A program made the position numbers and the translations under genes. Positions 9,501 to 15,506 of a stretch of DNA of 52,506 bases are shown here, in pieces; position 1 is the stretch's first letter; each line of letters starts with the position of its first letter. Origin of the DNA: Treponema sp. (GTDB taxonomy: Bacteria > Spirochaetota > Spirochaetia > Treponematales > Treponemataceae); NCBI GenBank assembly GCA_022510925.1, contig JAFLSO010000011.1, positions 1 through 52,506 on the forward strand, in the 5' to 3' direction. Below the pieces are notes generated by a model, which was given only the letters and a program-made list of their open reading frames with translations, was not told where the DNA came from and did not search any database.

Positions 9501-10941
9501 TGCCCACCGCCGATGTCTTCTGCTTAATCTCTGACTCCAGTTTTTTTACGGTGTCGTTAAAGTCCGTGCTGAGCGCGGATGTCCTCTGCTTAATCGATGT
9601 CCCAAGCTCTCCGGTGTCTTTGTCCAGCTCAGCGTTAAGCGCGGCGTATTTCTGCTTTATCTTATCCTCAATGGATTTTGTGGTCTCGTTGAAATTATTT
9701 ATGATGCTCGCGGTGCTGGTCTTTACCGCCGCATCCAGGTTCACGGTCTTGGCGTTAAGCGCGGATGTAATCTCCTCGGTCTTTTTGTTGTACGCGCTCT
9801 CCAGACGCGCAGTGTTCTCCGCGAATGTCTCGCTGAGGGAATCCGTTTTCTCCTTAAGCTCATTCTCCAGCGCGGAGATTCTCTGCTGCACTGCGCTCTC
9901 CGCGGACTGCGAGCGCTCTTCATATCTGGACTCCACGCCACGAATGCCGTCCTCCATGCGCTTCTCCACGGAGCCGATGCGGTCGCTCATGTATGACTCC
10001 AGGGTGTCTCCCCTCTCGTTCACCGCGCTCTCAAGTGAGGATGTCCTCTGCTCAAGCTCATCCTGCAGACGGCTGTATATATCCTCTATGGATTCCCTGA
10101 ACGCATTCGATTTCTCCTCCACGTTTTTCTGCGTGGAGGAGACTTTGTTGTCTATGAGGGCAGTAAGCTGCGTGTTCTGCGACTCAAGCTCGCCCAGACA
10201 ACGTTTCTCGCGCTCCTCCGCCTGCGCCTGAAGCTGCCTGAACGCCTGGTCCTCAAGGCTCTTTGCGCGGGACTGCGCGTTATCGTAGGCGGACTTTATG
10301 TCACCCTCTATTTTCTCCATCACGCGCCTGTTCTCTTCCAGCGCCCTGCCTGTAGTCTCCTGCAGGTCCTTGGCGCGCTGTTCGTATCTTTCAAGAAGGT
10401 CCTTCCCTACCTCCGTAAGCTGCTCCCTGTTTTTCTCCTTAAACTGCTGCGTAATCCCCGAGACCTTCCGCTCTATGGAGTCCACTATCTTCTGCTGCGT
10501 GTCCAGTCGTGAGTTCAGCTTGTCAACTATGCCGGCCTCATTCTTTACGTGCGCCAGGTTCTGCTCCACGGCGGATGTCATCTCCATAAGGTTGCCGAGC
10601 ACTTTGCCATACGAGGAGATTTTTTCCGCTATCTGCTGAATCTCTGCCTTGGGTTTTTCCAGATTTTTGGCGGACTCGGAGAATTCTCTTCTCAGATTCT
10701 CCAGATTGCTTACGGCGGCCTTGGCCTCGGAATTCCGTGTGTCTATGTCATTGACCAGAAAGCGCAGCTCACTCTCCTTTTGTTTGAAGTACCCGTCAAA
10801 TTCTTCCTGACGGCCGGCGGCATAGCGCTTGATTTTATCCATCTGAATCTGCTTCCTGTTAAACTGCCCGATAGTTATTGAGATCGCGGCAGAAAGCACC
10901 ACAGATAGAATGACGATTAAAAAAACAGTTCCCACACCCAT
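6517..10941 (-). CDS. Giant membrane-anchored coiled-coil protein (SpiroCoCo type)
   Basis: A 1474-residue protein with one N-terminal membrane helix (about residues 5-25, hydrophobic and followed by basic residues), so it is probably anchored in the inner membrane with the coil in the cytoplasm. Nearly all the rest is predicted coiled coil. Residues 229-613 divide into 35 consecutive 11-residue units of the type x-hydrophobic-x-x-x-T-x-x-hydrophobic-x-x without any insertion, which means a hendecad coil rather than a heptad one. The C-terminus (about 1430-1474, with VRALRRQGWTVPEIAAAIKRTENEVALIL) looks like a helix-turn-helix of the DUF6115 kind. Such long coiled-coil proteins are characteristic of spirochaetes; a cytoskeletal or cell-shape role is inference. 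AGGGG lies 6 bases upstream of the ATG. It follows a HAD gene by 17 bases. Confidence 0.9.
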   Translation of the reverse strand: MGVGTVFLIVILSVVLSAAISITIGQFNRKQIQMDKIKRYAAGRQEEFDGYFKQKESELRFLVNDIDTRNSEAKAAVSNLENLRREFSESAKNLEKPKAEIQQIAEKISSYGKVLGNLMEMTSAVEQNLAHVKNEAGIVDKLNSRLDTQQKIVDSIERKVSGITQQFKEKNREQLTEVGKDLLERYEQRAKDLQETTGRALEENRRVMEKIEGDIKSAYDNAQSRAKSLEDQAFRQLQAQAEEREKRCLGELESQNTQLTALIDNKVSSTQKNVEEKSNAFRESIEDIYSRLQDELEQRTSSLESAVNERGDTLESYMSDRIGSVEKRMEDGIRGVESRYEERSQSAESAVQQRISALENELKEKTDSLSETFAENTARLESAYNKKTEEITSALNAKTVNLDAAVKTSTASIINNFNETTKSIEDKIKQKYAALNAELDKDTGELGTSIKQRTSALSTDFNDTVKKLESEIKQKTSAVGTELKTRLSDLTADVKSKTAEAMAKYKEDGKSYMDDVEARTAELRLALEQRTTALENDLARKTQELDTALKSQNSSLTSVFHDTIGNMNRDFEKQSSDMSEAISKRIQDLQSKVDEQTSRIETELKDSFEESSRTSRELADQVKGNSSQMQEIRGRLDSQVQELKKRYDELFTSSVSRADEAETAAYEKYQSLSKGHLDQYKADFQRRVDEMQSTITRTLGDLERQAETIRGNVENSIKEIQAQYEQAETVSHATASRIEDETKLSTQRLVEFNATMKSQVEEFNESLSKAMKEIASDYDTRQTKFLAGLDKQLDTCKKEMEYRFKRLNTAGADVDKLEAALRRLMEQAQKRVAGDFDKFSENLKEKESRLQAELSEVEKNLEELKKKSYGSVSAKLKVFEDDFTADLQKRQTALDGQLAAWKNKFDTQIASITSEYEESRQDMESKYSDDLKSRMADLQARTLEQEKKFKETILLGQKSIQEQINTVRKNMQDFKDLYEKELKATTEQADAYLKKQTEEYNMRIAQQLEKNEKELDLQIDSITKKLDDRQQSNSSKISAAIQEMETWRQRLNQQFDDSRKEFEDRLKGVSDSTEQELSEIEGKIKSADERLSAALSEINLRAQTALGDYDARAKDVLNALQGKFDDMRDTASADMKSFKKEFNEISDKDKKLYREMIERLNTDTNKIQRELDEINSAIADFTEQTAVFERAENLKKQLEGSIADLRMQLDKMDDYGKKVSKLSDQVSELDKLGAEVNVRLNGYEADKARIEGIDQKFTHLINLSSDMDSKIKELNDANDEILNMTASLRSLREGVADVQSKCERIQNKGETIDRVTTEVDQSFENITKLEQRLEKCVKQTALFPKEIESVRGTIDTLLQNTERVSEAAEKLESLDQLLDDTDKRLEQITSSRKGIAGIEERLTRLHAEVDEKFKLLRNMAKSDSAKKPKGGDTITPAIRENVRALRRQGWTVPEIAAAIKRTENEVALILELPE

Positions 10942-10958
10942 TCTTTTCCCCTGAACGT

Positions 10959-11630
10959 TTATTGTAGCACAATATTCTTTAACTGACGATAATTTTTAAA
11001 TGATATGTCCGCCTGCCTGAGCGGTATATTAAAAAGCGCCCGTATGCCTTTCTGCAGGTAGGCGGATTTCATTCCCGCGCTGTTCGCTCCGCCCACATCA
11101 TATCTCTTGCTGTTACCCACATAAAGAATCTCGCCGGGACTAAGATTAAGCTTACGCGCCAGAATCCCGAACGGATAGACAGAAGGCTTAAGCGCGCCGC
11201 TCTCCTCGCTTCCTATGCACACGTCGCACAAATCACGCACACCCCACAGGGGGCCTTTCTGCCCAGGAGGAAAATCTGACAGGACACCGATTTTAAGTCC
11301 TGCGGATTTAAACGCCGCCACAGTCTCGTAAAGGTACGGATAAGGCTTTATGCTCTCAAAGTAACGGCTCAGCCCGTCATAGCATACCCTTCTCAGCTTT
11401 TCCTTGGCCTCCTCTGGAGAGCACCTTAATCTTTTGGCTAGCAGCCTTGCCTGATACTCATAGAAATCCGCCACCGGCGCGGTACGCCGGAGAATCACCC
11501 GCACACGGCCGAAATGAAAGAAAAGCCAAATATGTCTTAAGAAATAAAACGGCATCCGTATGTGAAGCCGCCAGTCAGCGTACATGGTTCCGTCTATGTC
11601 AAACGCAACTGCTTTTATCCCTTCTAGCAT
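10959..11630 (-). CDS. HAD-superfamily hydrolase
   Basis: Small-molecule phosphatase of the haloacid dehalogenase superfamily. The nucleophile motif is FDIDGT with D11 and D13, motif II is VLSDFP (Ser/Thr position), and the Lys and acidic motif is KPSVYPFGILARKL followed by ILYVGNSKRYDVGGANSAG. The acidic motif reads GNSKRYD rather than GDxxxxD: its first aspartate is replaced by N, which is tolerated in some HAD enzymes. The cap region lies between 15 and 100. The substrate is unknown. It is the first gene of an operon with the giant coiled-coil gene 17 bases downstream. The ATG has no ribosome binding site and lies seven bases after a -10 box, so a leaderless mRNA is likely. Confidence 0.85.
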   Translation of the reverse strand: MLEGIKAVAFDIDGTMYADWRLHIRMPFYFLRHIWLFFHFGRVRVILRRTAPVADFYEYQARLLAKRLRCSPEEAKEKLRRVCYDGLSRYFESIKPYPYLYETVAAFKSAGLKIGVLSDFPPGQKGPLWGVRDLCDVCIGSEESGALKPSVYPFGILARKLNLSPGEILYVGNSKRYDVGGANSAGMKSAYLQKGIRALFNIPLRQADISFKNYRQLKNIVLQ

Positions 11631-11636
11631 GAAAAC

Positions 11637-11665
11637 AGTATAGTGTAAATCACCATAAATCTCAA
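11637..11665 (-). promoter_or_regulatory. Promoter giving a leaderless HAD/coiled-coil mRNA
   Basis: On the minus strand TTGAGA (11665-11660), 17-base spacer, TATACT (11642-11637), then GTTTTC and the ATG at 11630. The spacing from -10 to ATG is identical to that of the carD-like, polA and Na/Pi transporter genes. Confidence 0.7.
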
Positions 11666-11735
11666 CCCTTGGGGTTTGCGGAGGGAGGATTGACGGTGCT
11701 TGGGAAGTATTCAGGGATAGGTTTACGGACGGGCG

Positions 11736-12764
11736 CTAGCGGACCTCTATGGTGTACACGAATCTTCCCGTGGCGGAATTTCCTTTAGCGTCGGAGCTGA
11801 AAATCCATTCCGACACCTGCCCGATTATCTCGTTCCGCACAGGCTCCGGCAGGACTGACGCGGGCCTTATCTCCACGCTGATGGACGGCACTCTTCCGTT
11901 CTCCAGGACCATGAAGCTCACCTCCACTGTCTGTGAGGAGGACATAAGGCGCGCGCTGTCATCGCTTATAAATATCACGGGCCTGTCCGGGGAGATGAGC
12001 TCGCGCATGCTTCCGTCCGAGAATTCCATGCTGTATCTGCCGCCCGACACGGACGCGCTTGCGGACATTATGCCACGCGCCCCCTGCGTCTCCGCAACTG
12101 ACGCCACGTCTGAAAGCGCCCTGGCCGTCCTGCCCGATGAGGAGGCTGTCTCTCTCTGCGCGCTGCCCTGCGCTGAGACCGCCGTGGAATTCTTTTCGAC
12201 GTCAGACGTGACGGCGCTTCCCTCAAATCCGCTCGCGCTCACCGCCGCATTCAGCGATGGCTCCGTGGACGCTGAAGAATGCGTCTCTGAACGGTCGAAC
12301 ACGGAGTCATCCCATTCCGCGCTCTTTTTAGGAACGCTCTGCTCCGCCATAAGATCCTCCACGCTTTTTCTAAGCGCGGGGGGCGAATACGGAGTCACGG
12401 TATCAGACACCGGGCTTTCAGGCACTGTTCTTGCGGGAGGGTTTTCTTTTGCGGGAGCCGGTTTACCGGGGGCGGCAGGGCGGGACTGTTCTGCGCTCAC
12501 AGGCGCCGTAAACTTCTGCTCCTGCGGTGCGGGCTTCTCCTGCACGGACGCCTCACTAACGCCGCTTTCGGGAGCGGGAGACTCCTCATGCTCAGGCTCT
12601 GACAGTCCGCTCATCTCCTCAATTCCCTGGGAAAGAAAAATCCGGACGGTATTATACCTGGGCCTGGGCTCCGTCCTCACCGCCATGCAGACAAACACGA
12701 GCATAGCCGAGAGAAGAAGCGTAAGTGAGGATGCCAGAATGTTTCCACGGGTCTCTATGCTCAT
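11736..12764 (-). CDS. TonB-like periplasmic energy-transducing protein
   Basis: Last gene of an ExbB-ExbD-TonB cluster. One N-terminal membrane helix (about 10-30) anchors it in the inner membrane. A long Pro-, Ala-, Ser- and Glu-rich linker (about 50-240) would span the periplasm. The last 90 residues (VEVSFMVLENGRVPSISVEI, then VRNEIIGQVSEWIF and GRFVYTIEVR) resemble the alpha/beta C-terminal domain of TonB or TolA. In the known family TonB passes proton-motive energy to outer-membrane receptors. The sequence match is in architecture and context, not in a signature motif, so TonB versus TolA is uncertain. The start forms a 4-base ATGA overlap with the exbD stop. Confidence 0.72.
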   Translation of the reverse strand: MSIETRGNILASSLTLLLSAMLVFVCMAVRTEPRPRYNTVRIFLSQGIEEMSGLSEPEHEESPAPESGVSEASVQEKPAPQEQKFTAPVSAEQSRPAAPGKPAPAKENPPARTVPESPVSDTVTPYSPPALRKSVEDLMAEQSVPKKSAEWDDSVFDRSETHSSASTEPSLNAAVSASGFEGSAVTSDVEKNSTAVSAQGSAQRETASSSGRTARALSDVASVAETQGARGIMSASASVSGGRYSMEFSDGSMRELISPDRPVIFISDDSARLMSSSQTVEVSFMVLENGRVPSISVEIRPASVLPEPVRNEIIGQVSEWIFSSDAKGNSATGRFVYTIEVR

Positions 12765-13174
12765 GTCTGGCCCGCGGTCCTGAGGCTAACCGCGCTGAAA
12801 CCGTTACGCCGCAGCGCGTCAAAGATTCTTACTATCACTCCGTTAGTCACCTCGCTGTCGGCCGCTATGGTCACGGGATAGGATTCCTTTTCACGGGCGC
12901 CCACATCCACGGAGCTCAGCGCAGCGTCAAGCGAATCCATGGAAGTCTCCTCTCCGTTGAGCCATATCCTTCCGTCTTTCTCTACGGTCAGTGTGATTCC
13001 GCCGGCGTCCGTTCCCTGCGCGGTGGTGCTCTCAGGCAGATTGACCGTTATGCCGGGCAGAACCGCAAGCGTGGTAGAGACTAAAAAAAACAGGATGAGC
13101 TGAAATATCACGTCAAGCATAGGAGAGAGATCTATGCCGCCGGGATTTCTTTTTCTTCGAGACGAGGCTCTCAT
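12761..13174 (-). CDS. ExbD/TolR-family proton-channel subunit
   Basis: Biopolymer transport protein of 137 residues with one membrane helix. The signature is the N-terminal basic stretch RRKRNPGGIDLSPMLDVIFQLILFFLVSTT: the Asp in PMLDVIFQLILFF is the conserved proton-carrying residue of ExbD/TolR. A periplasmic alpha/beta domain follows. I place the start at 13172-13174, where ATGA overlaps the exbB stop and GGAAAGG lies upstream; a longer frame to 13234 adds 20 residues that do not belong to the family. Confidence 0.92.
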   Translation of the reverse strand: MRASSRRKRNPGGIDLSPMLDVIFQLILFFLVSTTLAVLPGITVNLPESTTAQGTDAGGITLTVEKDGRIWLNGEETSMDSLDAALSSVDVGAREKESYPVTIAADSEVTNGVIVRIFDALRRNGFSAVSLRTAGQT

Positions 13175-13785
13175 TTGCTTTCCTTTCCTATGAGCCTGAA
13201 CACCACCTGAGTAACGGCGGCCTCCATGTCGCATATACGGTGGCTCACTATGTTGTTGAACGCGTTGTGGAACACCAGAGAGGGAATGGCCACGCAGAGC
13301 CCCGCCACAGTGGTAACAAGCGCCTCCGCTATGGCATTGGCCAGAACCGCCGGGTCGCCCATGGAGCCTCCGCTTCCCAGCACTCCGAACGCCTTTATGT
13401 TTCCCGTCACGGTTCCTAACAGCCCCAGCAGCGTGGAGACATTCGCTATGGTCCCAAGCGCCGTGAGCAGATGCTCAAACTTCGGTATCACAGTGTCCAT
13501 TCTGGTGCGCACGATTTCCTTAAGGTGGGCCTCGTCATAGGAGCGGCAGTCCAGCGCGGCACGAATCACTTTAGCGCAGGGAGTGTCGGACTCTATGCAT
13601 GCCGCGACCGCAGCGGAGAAATCTCCCGCATCAAGCGCGGCATCAAGCTTCTCCAGAAAAACCTTGTCGCGTTTCTTTACGCTCACATAATAATGTATCC
13701 GCTCTATGATTATGAACAGAGCGAGAATTCCGCAGAGAATAATAGGCACCATCAGAGGTCCGCCGTTCTTCAGAATCTCAATCAT
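13171..13785 (-). CDS. ExbB/TolQ/MotA-family proton-channel protein
   Basis: Inner-membrane subunit of about 204 residues that with ExbD forms the proton-driven motor of a TonB- or Tol-type system. It has three membrane helices: residues about 10-30, then a cytoplasmic loop, then GTIANVSTLLGLLGTVTGNI (family signature) and the third helix ALVTTVAGLCVAIPSLVFHN. I chose the ATG at 13785 because GGGAG lies just upstream; a GTG two codons earlier is also possible. It lies 56 bases after the beta-barrel gene and overlaps exbD by 4 bases. Confidence 0.93.
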   Translation of the reverse strand: MIEILKNGGPLMVPIILCGILALFIIIERIHYYVSVKKRDKVFLEKLDAALDAGDFSAAVAACIESDTPCAKVIRAALDCRSYDEAHLKEIVRTRMDTVIPKFEHLLTALGTIANVSTLLGLLGTVTGNIKAFGVLGSGGSMGDPAVLANAIAEALVTTVAGLCVAIPSLVFHNAFNNIVSHRICDMEAAVTQVVFRLIGKESK

Positions 13786-13841
13786 AAGCACTCCCGTTTT
13801 TTAAATTCATCCGGCGCACAAAACGCTCCGCCTGTCACACG

Positions 13842-15506
13842 CTAGAAGAGGAACCTCACAAGCACGGTGGCGCTTCCGGCTTTCATCATGTATTTGGATG
13901 AGGCGTAAACTCTGTCCGAGGCGCCCAGAAGTTTTATCACGTCGTCTATCTGAAGGGCGAGCCTCATGGAGTCATTTACCCTGTAGAACGCGCTGGTGTC
14001 TATAACCGGCACAAAATCCACGCCCGCGCCCAAAGGCTGCATGAACGACAGGTCCGCGCCCCACCTGCTCATCTCGTCCTGCGCAATCACAGAGAATCCT
14101 ATGGTGAACGGAATCTCCGCGGCAGGAACGTAACGGCCCCAGTTGGAATTCCAGAATGCCTTGGCGGTAAGGAATTTATAAACATACGAGACCTCCAAGT
14201 CCGTGCGCACATGAACCCTGCTTAAAGGAGCGAATGAATAAATGCCCGCGCCGGAATCAGAGACGTTGCGGTAATCAGGCTCCCACACTCCGTTACCGAA
14301 CGCAGTGGCTTTAAATCCCCCGGAGAAATCCACGGTGAGGCTTGAGAGCACAGGCACGGACGCTTTTACCTCGGCATACCAGTCGCTTGTCTCGGAGAGC
14401 GCGCCTCCTGCCGCGGAGAAAAGATAAAGCGTCTCAAGCTCGGAGCGGAGAGGAAGATATGAGTCAAGTCCGCCCTTAACCTCCACGCTAAGAACCCTTG
14501 ATGACGGGCCTACATTCCACTCGCCGCCAAAGTCCACTGTGAAAGGCGGAATCGCAGAAATCCTGGAGCCTATCGCGTTCCCCACCACAACCGCCACGCT
14601 GGCACCTGCATGATAGCCCGCGTCACGCCACAGGAAATCCGCACCGAACTGTCCGCGGCTCACAAAGTCCTCGAAAGTGTATGCGGCGTCTGTTCCCGCG
14701 GAGAAATTCCCGCCGGTCCATGAGAGCCTTACACCCGGAGAGAAATTCAGCGAGCGCACGCCAGTTTCTTTTTCGGTAGCGGTGGACATCTCTCCGTCCG
14801 CCACGCCCGCATACCGCGAGTACCATTCGCCCTGCAGCCCCGCGGTAAGCAAGAAGCCTTTGGGCAGCGTCCATTTTAAAGTCCCGTCCAGGCCCACCGT
14901 TATGTAGCTCATGTCATAGAAATACGGAGCGCACACTCCCTGAAGTCCGTAAGTCTGCATGGAATACTTAGCGGCGCTTTCGAGCGACACCGTATTCCAC
15001 GTGAAAGTCTTGGAGCCGTCAAGCGCCGTGGAGCTGTCAAAGAATCCTTCGCCCGCGGAATGACTGCCGTATCCGTAGGACGAGTCATGTGAGAACCTGA
15101 GGGAGAAAGGATTCTCGCCTGAGTTTTTGTAGACGGAGAAATCACCGGTGAAATATCCCGGATAGCCCGCCCCTATGAGGCCCTGCGCATAGATATCCTT
15201 CTCCTCGTCTGATGAGAAATCCGCCTCGGGCTCATCCTCAAAATCCTGTATGCTGCCGTCAGGCATTCTGGGAAGCACGTCTGAATTTGAGTCGGACAGG
15301 ACTATTCCTGAGAAATCAGGCAAAGCGTCCATGCCCGCGCTGGGCGAGTCCCCTAAAACCGTTGTCGTCACATCTGGCAGCAGAATCTGGTTCTCAGTCA
15401 GAGTCTCGTCAAAGTCCGCGACCGGCTCCGCGAAAACAGAAGCGCATGACAAAGCCGCCGTAAAAATCAGAATCTTTTTCCTGTGAATGTGTAGGGTGTT
15501 CATCAT
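13842..15506 (-). CDS. Predicted outer-membrane beta-barrel protein
   Basis: A 554-residue exported protein of unknown family. A signal peptide (MMNTLHIHRKKILIFTAAL, then a cut near SVFA/EPV) is followed by an acidic, probably disordered segment (about 30-110). The remainder alternates polar and hydrophobic residues with many Tyr, Trp, Gly and Ser, as in beta strands, and ends in a strand closing with Phe (TVLVRFLF), the C-terminal signature of outer-membrane barrels. Just upstream of exbBD-tonB, it may be the client or receptor of that system, which is inference; no TonB-dependent-receptor plug or TonB box was seen. AAGGAG precedes the start, and ATGA overlaps the TPR gene stop. Confidence 0.72.
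   Translation of the reverse strand: MMNTLHIHRKKILIFTAALSCASVFAEPVADFDETLTENQILLPDVTTTVLGDSPSAGMDALPDFSGIVLSDSNSDVLPRMPDGSIQDFEDEPEADFSSDEEKDIYAQGLIGAGYPGYFTGDFSVYKNSGENPFSLRFSHDSSYGYGSHSAGEGFFDSSTALDGSKTFTWNTVSLESAAKYSMQTYGLQGVCAPYFYDMSYITVGLDGTLKWTLPKGFLLTAGLQGEWYSRYAGVADGEMSTATEKETGVRSLNFSPGVRLSWTGGNFSAGTDAAYTFEDFVSRGQFGADFLWRDAGYHAGASVAVVVGNAIGSRISAIPPFTVDFGGEWNVGPSSRVLSVEVKGGLDSYLPLRSELETLYLFSAAGGALSETSDWYAEVKASVPVLSSLTVDFSGGFKATAFGNGVWEPDYRNVSDSGAGIYSFAPLSRVHVRTDLEVSYVYKFLTAKAFWNSNWGRYVPAAEIPFTIGFSVIAQDEMSRWGADLSFMQPLGAGVDFVPVIDTSAFYRVNDSMRLALQIDDVIKLLGASDRVYASSKYMMKAGSATVLVRFLF

Noticed and set aside
9103-10257. Possible tandem DNA repeats of 33 bases in the coiled-coil gene
   Set aside because: The period is only in the protein (eleven residues). 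The DNA units are not similar enough to be a sequence repeat or recombination array.
11749-12783. A 344-codon frame on the plus strand, antisense to the TonB-like gene
   Set aside because: It mirrors the real gene because GC-rich codon use keeps the opposite frame open. The minus-strand gene has the membrane helix, linker and C-terminal domain and the ATGA coupling to exbD.
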